From Runella defluvii (GTDB lineage Bacteria > Bacteroidota > Bacteroidia > Cytophagales > Spirosomataceae): a stretch of DNA of 64,000 nt. The stretch covers positions 121,807 to 185,806 of the forward strand of contig NZ_JACIBY010000005.1 of the NCBI RefSeq assembly GCF_014195535.1, given 5' to 3'. The position numbers and the translations under genes are program-made. A model generated the notes under the pieces. That model was given only the letters and a program-made list of their open reading frames with translations, made no database searches and was not told the origin of the DNA. Shown piece by piece: positions 1-8,343 of the stretch; position 1 is the stretch's first letter; the number at the start of each line of letters is the position of its first letter.

Positions 1-193
1 CTTGCTCATCTTGGCTACTTACGTAATAGTTATATCCGAACCATCCTGCTAGTGCAACGACAATTGCTCCCCCCGCAATGACGAATATATTGCGGTTTTT
101 TTCGATGCTTTTTTCAAACTTGGTTAACTCTCCTGCCAAACCTTCTGGGCTCTCTAAAAAATCAAGCCCCGAATCTGTGTCTTTATTGCTCAT
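1..193 (-). CDS. N-terminal part of a membrane-anchored (probably TPR-type) protein, truncated by the window edge
   Basis: An open frame runs from an ATG at 193 off the left end of the window, giving 64 residues. The first 40 or so residues are acidic and polar (starting MSNKDTDSGLDFLESPEGL), followed by a single hydrophobic segment (roughly residues 38-54, IFVIAGGAIVVALAGWFGY). A short cytoplasmic head followed by one membrane helix is typical of Bacteroidetes YfgM-like proteins that carry a periplasmic TPR domain, but no TPR can be seen in this fragment, so the family is an inference. A promoter-like sequence lies about 25 nt upstream of the ATG. The gene is separated from the exopolysaccharide genes by 176 nt and is probably a separate unit. 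Confidence 0.6.
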   Translation of the reverse strand, partial: MSNKDTDSGLDFLESPEGLAGELTKFEKSIEKNRNIFVIAGGAIVVALAGWFGYNYYVSSQDEQ

Positions 194-218
194 TACTATT
201 GATTTTCAAATTGGAGTG

Positions 219-246
219 CAAAATTAGGAAAACTCTTGAAACTCAA
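219..246 (-). promoter_or_regulatory. Bacteroidetes-type promoter for the truncated gene at the left edge
   Basis: Read on the minus strand there is a TTG (complement of 244-246), a 17-nt spacer and TAATTTTG (complement of 219-226), matching the Bacteroidetes -33 TTG / -7 TAnnTTTG pattern. The -7 box lies 25 nt before the ATG at 193. Confidence 0.45.
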
Positions 247-369
247 AAAGAACTCAGCTATTTTTTATACGGATTGAGCGCCTATTTAAGTGACTTTGTT
301 CTTTTGCTCGACAACAACAGTGCCAAAAATTTCGTCAGAACAAAAAAATAGCCAAAATCTGCGCATTCT

Positions 370-2814
370 TTACTGTTCTTTTTTGACCCAACGAATCATT
401 TTTCGCCAAATAGATTTGGATGGCGTCTCGTTGTGGTAGTAATTATTTTTCTTGCCGTAATAATCGTACGTCTGCTTGTAACTGTACCCGTAGCCTTTCG
501 ACGAATAATAAGCCGCTGGCATGAGGTTGGCGTAGAGGTCATCTTTGTAAAAATCATTGATGATAACACCCACGTTTTTGATTTTATATTCTTCCGCAAT
601 TTGGTTGACCAACAAATACGATTCTTTGTGCGAGTACAACCAACGAATGATGTAAATCACCAAATCGCTTTTCTTCAACAAAGGAACGTTGTCCGACACC
701 AAACCAACGGGGGCAGTATCCACCAACACAAAATCATACTCTTGCTGAGCACTGGTAATAAATGCCTCAAAGCGCTCATTTTGAATAAGCTCAGTTGGAT
801 TAAAAGGCGAAGGCCCCGCAGGAATAAAGTCGAGATTTTCGATGACCGAATGGTGAATCGTCTGGTGAAAATCATCTGCCTTTCCCGACAGGTACGTACT
901 AAGCCCAATTTTGTTGTTGTGGTTAAAATAACGGTGCATGTTCGACCGCCGCAAGTCTGACACAACCACCAGCACCGTTTTCCCAATTTTGGTCAAAGAC
1001 GTCGCCAAATTCAGCGTCACAAACGATTTGCCTTCGCCTGAGAGTTCGGACGTAATCACCAGCAATTTGCCTTGCTGACTTGGGGCGTCGGTCAGAAAAC
1101 TCAGATTGGTACGGATGCTGTTGACCGATTCGGAAAACAATGAACGGTTTTCCAAAAAGTGCAGCAAATCTTTTTCGTTTTGCGAAATTTTGTGCGGAAA
1201 TCGCTGAATGAGTCCCAGCAAATTGACGCGCTCGGAAGCGCCAATTTTGGAAATTTCGGTAAATTTCCCGTTGGCAAAACGGGCCAAAAAGATTGAGCCA
1301 AACCCAATCAGTAACCCCAAAACGAGCGACACCGAAATAAGGCGCGGCGCTTGTGGGTAAATCTGGTATGCATAACTGCGGGTAAGTACCGTAAACGACG
1401 GCAAAACTCCCGCTTTTACAATCGAGGTTTCAATCTCTTTGTTAATCAACAAAAGGTATATTTTTTCGTTGACATCACGGTCGTTTTGAAGATACCCAAG
1501 CTCTCGTTCTACCGATGGCAGGGCATTCATTCGGCTTTTAATTAGCGCCAAATTTTGACTGATAATGCCCAGTGTGCTCTCATTTTTTTGACGCTGTACC
1601 TTGATGTTAGAAAGAATTTGCTCCCGTACACGGTCAATTTCGTCGTCGGCAGTTTTGACAATTGGGTTATTGACACTCAGGTTTTTACCAATAATATACG
1701 CTTTCCGATCAAGAATGAGGCGGTTGAGATCCGAGACTAACTTGAGAAGGACACCGTCGCTGGTACCATCAAGCCCCAAACTACCCACATTGACGGGTTC
1801 AAAACGATTGCTCAGGCTTTGTTCGAGCAAATTGATGTACGATTTGGCAATCTCTAGGGTATTTTTTTGCGCTTCAAGTTGGGTCATTTGCCCCATGACG
1901 TCCGACATAGAAGCTTGCAAACTAGGCACCGAACTGCGTTGTTTGTACCGTTCTAACTCCGACGACGCTTTTTGAAGTGCTGTCGCGTAGATTTTGATTT
2001 GTTCCTGAATAAAATTAATCGTCAAGTTGGACGACCTCTTCTTTTGTTCAAGGTTATATTCTTCGTACGATTCAATGAGTTTTTGAAGAAAATCTTGCGT
2101 AAACTGTCGGTTGTAGTACGAAAAGGACACGTTTAAGATGGGCAAACTCGCCCCTTCTTCGGTTACTTTAATTCCACCGTCAAGACGCCCACGCAGGTCG
2201 TTCAGGTCGTTGTAAGAAAATACATAATCCTGAGAAAGCCTTTCGACAGATTTGACACTGAACGAAAGCCCCCGTACCGAAACGAGGGTATCTTTCGACA
2301 AATCGAAGGTTAGATTTTCCGTTTCGTCTTTGGTCTTATACGTGATTAGCCCAGACTGCTTGATTTCAAAAAGCCCAAACTGAAATTTACTGTGGTCGTA
2401 AGAGATAACCTGTGCCGTAAAAGGCTGATATGGATACACGTCATCGTGACGGAAGGTAAGTTCACGATAAAAGGTAAACGGATAATTGAGCTTTTTAATC
2501 GCCCCGTTGATAACTTCTTCCGATTTAATGACATACAGTTCGGTAAGGTACTCTAAATTGGACTCATCCGACTGAATGAGGCGGTTAAGCTCGTCAAGTT
2601 CGGTTTGTTTATCATTGTACTTTAACACCATCTCGGCCATGTAACGCGGATGGGCCACTTGAAGAAAAATAGCACATCCGCCGACGGTCAAAACCAAGGC
2701 ACCAATCACCCAATACCAACGACTTAGAATGACTTTAAGAATCCGCTTAACGTCAATGTCGGCGGATACTTCAGTGTATCTATCTTGTGATTGGCTCCAG
2801 TTTCCGTTTTGCAT
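370..2814 (-). CDS. Wzz/GumC-type chain-length regulator fused to BY-kinase (exopolysaccharide tyrosine autokinase)
   Basis: This 814-residue inner-membrane protein controls export and chain length of a surface polysaccharide. Residues 20-110 form a Wzz domain with a membrane helix around 35-54; long helical, probably coiled-coil stretches lie near 255-300 and 385-430; a second membrane helix is near 491-513. The cytoplasmic kinase domain follows, with Walker A SELSGEGKS (589-597), Walker B FVLVDT (695-700) and a C-terminal cluster of ten tyrosines between 769 and 793, the usual autophosphorylation site. The Walker A' motif is odd: it reads VLVVVSDLR (614-622), so the first Asp of the expected DxD is Val. 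It is the last gene of a wza-cpsB-wzc order, and its partner phosphatase is encoded directly upstream. Confidence 0.93.
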   Translation of the reverse strand: MQNGNWSQSQDRYTEVSADIDVKRILKVILSRWYWVIGALVLTVGGCAIFLQVAHPRYMAEMVLKYNDKQTELDELNRLIQSDESNLEYLTELYVIKSEEVINGAIKKLNYPFTFYRELTFRHDDVYPYQPFTAQVISYDHSKFQFGLFEIKQSGLITYKTKDETENLTFDLSKDTLVSVRGLSFSVKSVERLSQDYVFSYNDLNDLRGRLDGGIKVTEEGASLPILNVSFSYYNRQFTQDFLQKLIESYEEYNLEQKKRSSNLTINFIQEQIKIYATALQKASSELERYKQRSSVPSLQASMSDVMGQMTQLEAQKNTLEIAKSYINLLEQSLSNRFEPVNVGSLGLDGTSDGVLLKLVSDLNRLILDRKAYIIGKNLSVNNPIVKTADDEIDRVREQILSNIKVQRQKNESTLGIISQNLALIKSRMNALPSVERELGYLQNDRDVNEKIYLLLINKEIETSIVKAGVLPSFTVLTRSYAYQIYPQAPRLISVSLVLGLLIGFGSIFLARFANGKFTEISKIGASERVNLLGLIQRFPHKISQNEKDLLHFLENRSLFSESVNSIRTNLSFLTDAPSQQGKLLVITSELSGEGKSFVTLNLATSLTKIGKTVLVVVSDLRRSNMHRYFNHNNKIGLSTYLSGKADDFHQTIHHSVIENLDFIPAGPSPFNPTELIQNERFEAFITSAQQEYDFVLVDTAPVGLVSDNVPLLKKSDLVIYIIRWLYSHKESYLLVNQIAEEYKIKNVGVIINDFYKDDLYANLMPAAYYSSKGYGYSYKQTYDYYGKKNNYYHNETPSKSIWRKMIRWVKKEQ

Positions 2815-2838
2815 AATAGCTGTTTCCCTCTAATTTAT

Positions 2839-3579
2839 TTACCCCAAACGATTGAGCAAAGGTAATTGTTGTAACGTGTCAAAGTGCGGGTTCCGACCCA
2901 AATCCTTCAATTTTTGTAAGTGATGAAGCCCGTGCGCATCACTACCAAATGCCTCATAATACCCTTTTTCCATCAATTGTTCGGCCGCTTTTCGTTCTGC
3001 CGACCCATACTGCCCCACCAACGACAGCAAATTGAGCTGAAAAGAAACCCCTCTGTTTTTTAGGCTTTGCCATTCTCGCGGCTTGCCATGCCAGTATCGG
3101 TAGCGCTCGGGATGCGCGAGCAAGGGCGTGTATCCTTTTTGTTGAATTTTTTCAATCAGTTTGTGCCCCCAAAGGCTAGGCGCTTGCATCGAAAATTCAA
3201 ATAGAATATACTGACCCTCGATGGGGAGCAGCTGATTTTCTTGAATGAGTTGGACAAAATTTTCGTCAGCATAATATTCCGCCGATGCTTCTAGCACCAA
3301 AGGAAGCGAATGGGTTTCAATGAGTGCGTTGGTTTTTGCGGCGGCAGCTTGGATGGTTTCAATGGTATTTTTGAAATAATCGGCCCGAACGTGGGGCGTA
3401 GCCACAATTTTCTTGATGCCTAATTGTACGTACTCCTGTAACATTGCCAAGGTCACGTTTTCGTCGGGCGCACCGTCGTCAATACCAGGAAGCACGTGAC
3501 AATGCCAGTCACTTTCCATGAAATCGAGCGAAAAAGGAGTCGTTGCGCTAGAAGATTTTTTCCTAAAAAACGAAAACAT
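2839..3579 (-). CDS. CpsB/CapC-type tyrosine-protein phosphatase (PHP domain)
   Basis: This 246-residue protein belongs to the PHP-type manganese-dependent tyrosine phosphatases that dephosphorylate the tyrosine cluster of BY-kinases and so set the export cycle. The metal-binding motif HCH is at residues 26-28 within SDWHCHVLPGIDDGA, and a second signature GSDAHGLHH lies near the C-terminus. Length fits the family. There is no signal peptide, as expected for a cytoplasmic enzyme acting on the kinase tail. It lies 6 nt after the export gene and 24 nt before the kinase gene, so the three are probably one transcript. Confidence 0.92.
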   Translation of the reverse strand: MFSFFRKKSSSATTPFSLDFMESDWHCHVLPGIDDGAPDENVTLAMLQEYVQLGIKKIVATPHVRADYFKNTIETIQAAAAKTNALIETHSLPLVLEASAEYYADENFVQLIQENQLLPIEGQYILFEFSMQAPSLWGHKLIEKIQQKGYTPLLAHPERYRYWHGKPREWQSLKNRGVSFQLNLLSLVGQYGSAERKAAEQLMEKGYYEAFGSDAHGLHHLQKLKDLGRNPHFDTLQQLPLLNRLG

Positions 3580-3585
3580 CGGCTG

Positions 3586-4362
3586 CTATTTAAGTGTAAG
3601 GTATAGCCCTAAAACAACCGCAACGGCGTTGAGTCCAATGACCACTGGCGACAATATACTGGAGAATCTTTGGTTTTTAACAATCCGAAGACTCCATTTG
3701 GAAGGCGGGACAAAGACGTAATCTCCGTCAAAAACGGGGATATTGGCCACGGCTGGATCGCCAAGGTTGCGGATGTCATAATTGACTTCCTGCTGCACGC
3801 CTGAGCGTTTCCGAATGAGCTTAATGGTTTTGTCGGCCGTCGCAAAATCAATCCCTCCCGACATGGCAATGACCTCTCCCAAGGTCAGTTTTTCATTTTC
3901 AAGAAAAATCATGCCTTGTCTCCCTACGGAGCCCAAGACCCTGATTTGTAGGTTAGAAATCTCAATGTCAAAAATAGGGTCATTGATGAGGTCTTTGTAA
4001 TACTGTTCTATGGCCTTGGTAGCGTCTGTTTTGGTCAGTCCCGCCACTTTGACGCGCCCCACTTGTGGTAAAACGATTTGGCCATGACGATCAACGGTAA
4101 TCAAATAAGCAGACGCCCCTGCCTGTCCCGACGACATGGGCGTGGAGGCTACGGCGATGTTGCCACCTTGCGGAAAAATAATCTCAAGCGCGTTGAGGCT
4201 TCGGATTCGCAAACGATCCCCAGGTTTAAGGCGGTACTCTGTCGTATCTGGCAGCAACTCAGGCTGACGGCCAATCATCTGAGTGGTTTTTGTGGTATCT
4301 GAGGTGCTTTTTTGGGCGTAAAGAGAGCCACAAAAAAGAAGAAGCAAAACGATAAAACGCAT
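3586..4362 (-). CDS. Wza-like polysaccharide export protein (Poly_export/SLBB)
   Basis: This is the periplasmic/outer-membrane export component of the exopolysaccharide unit, 258 residues from the chosen ATG. A signal peptide (MRFIVLLLLFCGSLYAQ) begins at the start; a Poly_export domain follows (YRLKPGDRLRIRSLN), then an SLBB segment (IRVLGSVGRQGMIFL onwards), and a single hydrophobic helix forms the C-terminus (about residues 236-256). There is no clear lipobox. An in-frame start further upstream at 4425 would put about 20 non-signal residues before the signal peptide and would lie upstream of the probable promoter at 4396-4403, so ATG 4362 is preferred. It is the first gene of the three-gene export unit and is divergent from rnhB. 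Confidence 0.88.
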   Translation of the reverse strand: MRFIVLLLLFCGSLYAQKSTSDTTKTTQMIGRQPELLPDTTEYRLKPGDRLRIRSLNALEIIFPQGGNIAVASTPMSSGQAGASAYLITVDRHGQIVLPQVGRVKVAGLTKTDATKAIEQYYKDLINDPIFDIEISNLQIRVLGSVGRQGMIFLENEKLTLGEVIAMSGGIDFATADKTIKLIRKRSGVQQEVNYDIRNLGDPAVANIPVFDGDYVFVPPSKWSLRIVKNQRFSSILSPVVIGLNAVAVVLGLYLTLK

Positions 4363-4395
4363 AGCAAAAAATAGCGAGGAGGGATAACCTCGAAA

Positions 4396-4403
4396 CAAAA
4401 ATA
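4396..4403 (-). promoter_or_regulatory. -7 promoter box for the exopolysaccharide unit
   Basis: The minus strand reads TATTTTTG here, matching TAnnTTTG, 33 nt upstream of the ATG at 4362. No convincing -33 TTG was found at the usual spacing. The position supports the shorter start of the export gene. Confidence 0.4.
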
Positions 4404-4437
4404 CGTAAATTGCCCGCCTGTCCAAAATACCCGATGT

Positions 4438-5013
4438 ATGCTAAAACCTTTCTACCATGCCGAACTCACCGAAGCGGGCCTCGACGAAGTGGGGCGGGGC
4501 TGCCTAGCGGGGCCTGTGGTAGCAGCGGCCGTGATTCTTCCCAAAGACTACACCAACGAACTGCTAAACGACTCGAAGCAGTTGAATAAAAAGCAACGCG
4601 AAGCCCTTCGTAACGACATACAAGAGGCTGCCTTGGCGTGGGCCATCGCGGAAGTGTCTAACGAAGAGATTGACAAAATTAACATCCTCAAAGCCAGTTT
4701 TTTGGCCATGCACCGCGCCGTGGACCAATTGACACTACGCCCCGAGCATTTGTTGGTGGACGGAAATCGCTTTACGCCTTATCCGTTTTTACCCCACACC
4801 TGCATCGTCAAAGGCGATGCCAAGTTTATGAGCATTGCGGCGGCTTCGGTACTGGCCAAAACCTACCGCGACGACCTCATGGAGCGCCTCGCGGTGGAGT
4901 TTCCTCACTATGGTTGGGAAAGAAATGTGGGCTATCCTACGCCCGTGCATCGGGCAGGTATTCGGGAGTTTGGCCCCTGTTCTTACCATCGGATGTCGTT
5001 TCGATTGTTGTAA
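4438..5013 (+). CDS. rnhB: Ribonuclease HII
   Basis: RNase HII cleaves the RNA strand of RNA-DNA hybrids and incises at single ribonucleotides in DNA, acting in the cytoplasm during replication and ribonucleotide excision repair. The 191-residue product starts with the diagnostic [13 protein letters not shown] segment (catalytic D16, E17), followed by the DSKQL motif (D62-S-K), LLVDGN with the third acidic residue, and AKTYRD. The length is normal for the family. It is divergent from the exopolysaccharide unit with a 75-nt gap, and no Shine-Dalgarno is seen, as is usual here. No terminator is obvious between it and glyA. Confidence 0.96.
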   Translation: MLKPFYHAELTEAGLDEVGRGCLAGPVVAAAVILPKDYTNELLNDSKQLNKKQREALRNDIQEAALAWAIAEVSNEEIDKINILKASFLAMHRAVDQLTLRPEHLLVDGNRFTPYPFLPHTCIVKGDAKFMSIAAASVLAKTYRDDLMERLAVEFPHYGWERNVGYPTPVHRAGIREFGPCSYHRMSFRLL

Positions 5014-5092
5014 ATCAGCCCAGTACCCCTACAAAATTCTAATTTTCTCAAGCTTGGGTGTGTCTATGTGGTTCGGAAGCAGTACCTTTGCG

Positions 5093-5100
5093 GAAAATTT
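5093..5100 (+). promoter_or_regulatory. -7 promoter box for glyA
   Basis: TACCTTTG matches the Bacteroidetes TAnnTTTG motif and lies 42 nt before the ATG at 5143. No clear -33 TTG sits at the usual distance. It makes the in-frame ATG at 5068 unlikely, since that lies upstream of the box. Confidence 0.45.
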
Positions 5101-5142
5101 CTTCCAAATCGTATTTTGTATCATCCCAAAATCGTACATACA

Positions 5143-6429
5143 ATGGTTTCTACCACGATTGCCCGCGACACCCAAATTTTTGATTTAATCGCCAAAGAAC
5201 ACCACCGCCAAGAGTCTGGAATTGAGCTGATTGCTTCTGAAAACTTTACTTCTCCGCAAGTAATGGAAGCACAAGGAAGCGTATTGACCAACAAATACGC
5301 CGAGGGCCTTCCAGGCAAACGCTACTACGGTGGATGCGAAGTGGTGGATCAAATCGAACAAATTGCGATTGACCGCCTCAAGGAGCTGTTTGGTGCTACG
5401 TGGGCAAACGTGCAGCCGCACTCGGGAGCACAGGCAAACACGGCCGTTTTCTTGGCATGTTTGCAGCCTGGCGACAAAATTTTAGGTTTTAACTTAGCAC
5501 ACGGTGGCCACTTAACACACGGCTCGCCTGTGAATATTTCGGGTAAATACTTCCAGCCGTTTTTCTACGGTGTAGAACAAGAATCTGGTCTTATTGATTG
5601 GGACAAAGTAGAAGCTACGGCTTTGAAAGAGCGTCCAAAAATGATTATCTGCGGGGCGTCTGCTTATAGCCGTGACTGGGATTACATTCGCTTGCGCGCC
5701 ATCGCCGACCAAATCGGCGCGTTGTTGTTGGCCGACATTTCTCACCCAGCAGGTCTGATTGTCAAAGGTTTATTGAACGACCCATTGGAGCATTGCCACA
5801 TCGTCACCACCACTACCCACAAAACACTTCGTGGGCCTCGTGGTGGGGTAATTATGATGCGTAACGATTTTGAAAACCCATTTGGCTTGAAAACACCGAA
5901 AGGCGACATTCGCTCGATGTCTTCGTTGTTGGATTCTGGCGTTTTCCCTGGCACACAAGGCGGACCACTTGAGCACGTAATCGCAGCCAAGGCCGTCGCT
6001 TTCGGCGAAGCGCTTAGCGATGACTACACAGAATACGCCCACCAAGTTCGCAAAAACGCCCAAGCTATGGCAAAAGCGTTTGTCGATAAAGGGTATAAAA
6101 TCATTTCAAACGGTACCGACAACCACTTGATGCTCATCGACTTGAGCAGCAAAGGTTTGACAGGTAAGTTGGCCGAAAATACGCTTATCAAAGCCGACAT
6201 TACCGTAAACAAAAACATGGTTCCATTTGATACCAAGTCGCCGATGGTCACTTCGGGTATGCGTGTAGGTACGCCTGCCATGACAACCCGTGGTTTGAAA
6301 GAAGCAGATATGGAGCGTATCGTGGATTTGATGGATACGGTATTGATGAACGCTGAAAACGAAGCAAAAATCGACGCCGTAAAACAAGAAGTAAACAACT
6401 GGATGGCGGAAGTGCCTCTTTATAAGTAG
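5143..6429 (+). CDS. glyA: Serine hydroxymethyltransferase
   Basis: GlyA is the cytoplasmic PLP enzyme that interconverts serine plus tetrahydrofolate with glycine plus methylene-tetrahydrofolate, the main one-carbon source. The 428-residue product carries the N-terminal [10 protein letters not shown] motif, KRYYGGCE in the substrate region and the PLP lysine in [15 protein letters not shown] start it at the ATG at 5143 ([16 protein letters not shown]), which gives the normal family N-terminus; the 25 residues upstream in frame do not resemble the family and precede the probable promoter. The codon use is that of a highly expressed gene. The gene is followed by the unusual heptamer array at 6439-6527. 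Confidence 0.96.
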   Translation: MVSTTIARDTQIFDLIAKEHHRQESGIELIASENFTSPQVMEAQGSVLTNKYAEGLPGKRYYGGCEVVDQIEQIAIDRLKELFGATWANVQPHSGAQANTAVFLACLQPGDKILGFNLAHGGHLTHGSPVNISGKYFQPFFYGVEQESGLIDWDKVEATALKERPKMIICGASAYSRDWDYIRLRAIADQIGALLLADISHPAGLIVKGLLNDPLEHCHIVTTTTHKTLRGPRGGVIMMRNDFENPFGLKTPKGDIRSMSSLLDSGVFPGTQGGPLEHVIAAKAVAFGEALSDDYTEYAHQVRKNAQAMAKAFVDKGYKIISNGTDNHLMLIDLSSKGLTGKLAENTLIKADITVNKNMVPFDTKSPMVTSGMRVGTPAMTTRGLKEADMERIVDLMDTVLMNAENEAKIDAVKQEVNNWMAEVPLYK

Positions 6430-6438
6430 TTTTTCTCA

Positions 6439-6527
6439 GTTTCCTGTTTGGGGTTTACTGTTTCGGGTTGTAGAACAGGAAACTCAAAACCTCAAACAGG
6501 AAACTGAAAAAACCCAAACAGGAAACC
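6439..6527. repeat. Inverted array of degenerate heptamers (GTTT/AAAC phase), between convergent genes
   Basis: GTT recurs at 6439, 6446, 6453, 6460 and 6467, an exact 7-nt period. The complementary half follows at once, with the C of AAC at 6476, 6483, 6490, 6497 and 6504, also period 7, then 6519 and 6526 after a one-base slip. The other positions in each heptamer vary. The two halves can pair (for example AGTTTCCTGTTT at 6438 with AAACAGGAAACT at 6494) into a long hairpin flanked by T and A runs, so it can act as a bidirectional terminator between glyA and the convergent pseudouridine synthase gene. It has the same design as the array at 18493-18628. Confidence 0.75.
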
Positions 6528-6528
6528 A

Positions 6529-7251
6529 TTAACTATTCTTCTCCAACAGCTTCACCAACACCCCAAAATCCTTAGGATAAGGTGCTTCGATGACAACTGT
6601 TTCGTCGTTCATAAGCCTGAATGTGAGCGAGAACGCGTGTAACGCTACGCGCTGAATGATGGGCAACTCTTCTGAGTCTTTCTTCAAATTGTAATTTCGT
6701 TTCAATTCCGACAAATAAACCGTTGCTCCGCCGTAGGTAGGATCGCAAACGATTGGTGCCTTGAGGCACTGTAAATGCACCCGAATTTGGTGCATTCGGC
6801 CCGTAATGGGGATACATTCTACCAACGTGTGTTTCCGAAAAGCCTGTTTTGTAAAGAAAACCGTTTCGGCTGCTTTTCCATTTTGGCGATCTATTTTCAC
6901 GGCAGTGCCATCTTTGAGCGGCGCAATGGGTAAAAATACCGAGATACTGTCAAAATCGTGGACGCCGTTGGCAACCGCATGGTAACGTTTGGTCACTTCG
7001 CGGTACTCAAACTGCATGGCAATGTGTCGATATGCCGCAGGATTCTTGGCAATAGCCAACACGCCCGATGTTTCTTTGTCGAGGCGGTGGGCAACTTGGG
7101 CATCATGGCTGTATTCTTTGGCCATGCGCAAAATACTTATCGACTTATCAGCGGTACGTTCGTTGATGGTAGCGACGTGCGGAGGTTTATTGATAACGAT
7201 GTAGTCTTCGTTTTCAAACAATATGAGGTCTTTGAACTCGTAACGGAGCAT
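6529..7251 (-). CDS. RluA-family RNA pseudouridine synthase
   Basis: This 240-residue cytoplasmic enzyme converts uridine to pseudouridine in rRNA or tRNA. The core begins with DYIVINKPPHVATIN and the catalytic aspartate is in AHRLDKETSGV (D58), the RluA/RluC/RluD signature; GRMHQIRVHLQ further on is also typical. There is no S4 domain, so it is closer to the RluA/TruC subgroup, and the substrate site cannot be assigned. It lies 70 nt downstream of the LysR gene in the same direction and converges on glyA across the heptamer array. Confidence 0.9.
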   Translation of the reverse strand: MLRYEFKDLILFENEDYIVINKPPHVATINERTADKSISILRMAKEYSHDAQVAHRLDKETSGVLAIAKNPAAYRHIAMQFEYREVTKRYHAVANGVHDFDSISVFLPIAPLKDGTAVKIDRQNGKAAETVFFTKQAFRKHTLVECIPITGRMHQIRVHLQCLKAPIVCDPTYGGATVYLSELKRNYNLKKDSEELPIIQRVALHAFSLTFRLMNDETVVIEAPYPKDFGVLVKLLEKNS

Positions 7252-7321
7252 ATTGGGACGTTTTTTTCACTTAGAAGAACAAAACAACAACAATTCTGTC
7301 ATAATTCCTTGAACGAGTTAG

Positions 7322-8224
7322 TTACGCTTCACTAAATTCGCCTTTCAATAGGGTTTCGATATGGGCGATGGGTGCTGCCTGCAAGCTATTCTTTCTTTTC
7401 CCAAAATAAAGGGTGTTGGTGACTTCGGTGTAGCCTCGCCAGAGTAGGGTAATGTCGCCTTGCTTGAGTGCCTCGTGGCAGATGAAGTCTGGCAAAACGG
7501 CCAAGCCTTTGCCCACCGACAAACAACGAATAATGGAAAACTTATTAGGAACGATGTAATTGGGCACAAACTCAGGTTGAATCTCAAAATTAGCTTCCCA
7601 AAACCGACTCAGTAGCTTCATATCGGAGGCGGTGTTGTACCAAATTTGTTCGCCAAACCAATCCAACAGGGCTTCTTTATTATTCAAATGGAGGGTTTGC
7701 CAGTCGGTCAAATCCGTTTTTTTTCCCGCTACCACCACCAATTGTTCGGTCGTAAACGCTTCCCATTCGATGTTGAGGGCATTTTTCTTTTGGGAGGCCA
7801 ATACCAAATCAATCACTCCGTTTTCCAGCGCATCAATCAGCTTTTCGCTTTCTCCAAATTGCATAATTAAGTTAAAATCCAGCTCAGGAATATGCTTTTC
7901 TAACGCTTGCTGAAACGTTTCTACGCACATTCCCATGCTCACCGTCGGGCGGTCTTTGCCTGATTTTCGTCGAAAACGACTTTCAATATCTTCCAGCACA
8001 TTGAGTGAATGTTGCATCTGTTGGTATAAAAGATGCCCCCTTTCGGTAGGTATCATTTTTCTGGCCGTTCGCTCAAACAAGGCATATCCTGTGTACGATT
8101 CTAGGGCATTGAGGTGAAGTCCAACCCCAGGCTGAGACACAAAAAGCTGCTTGGCCGCCCCACTCAACGTTCCTGTTTCATAAATGGCTTTAAAGGTGCG
8201 AAACCACTCTAAATTCGTTTGCAT
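7322..8224 (-). CDS. LysR-family transcriptional regulator
   Basis: The 300-residue product has an N-terminal winged helix-turn-helix (residues 1-62, with TLSGAAKQLFVSQPGVGLHL as the recognition region) and a C-terminal type 2 periplasmic-binding-protein-like effector domain from about residue 90. LysR proteins are usually tetramers that respond to a small molecule and often control the divergently transcribed neighbour, here the GapN-like aldehyde dehydrogenase gene 119 nt away. That regulatory link is an inference from gene arrangement. No effector can be named from sequence. Confidence 0.92.
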   Translation of the reverse strand: MQTNLEWFRTFKAIYETGTLSGAAKQLFVSQPGVGLHLNALESYTGYALFERTARKMIPTERGHLLYQQMQHSLNVLEDIESRFRRKSGKDRPTVSMGMCVETFQQALEKHIPELDFNLIMQFGESEKLIDALENGVIDLVLASQKKNALNIEWEAFTTEQLVVVAGKKTDLTDWQTLHLNNKEALLDWFGEQIWYNTASDMKLLSRFWEANFEIQPEFVPNYIVPNKFSIIRCLSVGKGLAVLPDFICHEALKQGDITLLWRGYTEVTNTLYFGKRKNSLQAAPIAHIETLLKGEFSEA

Positions 8225-8247
8225 TTATAATTTTTCTGATATTAATA

Positions 8248-8255
8248 CAAAGATA
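8248..8255 (-). promoter_or_regulatory. -7 promoter box for the LysR gene
   Basis: The minus strand reads TATCTTTG, matching TAnnTTTG, 23 nt before the LysR ATG, inside the A+T-rich divergent spacer 8225-8343 that would also hold the LysR operator and the aldehyde dehydrogenase promoter. No -33 element is obvious. Confidence 0.4.
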
Positions 8256-8343
8256 CTATAAATAAAAATATATATAAATGTTTGAGAACCCAGTTTAGAC
8301 AGCTATTGTTACCTAATTGAAAAGAGACTAAAATACCTATCTC

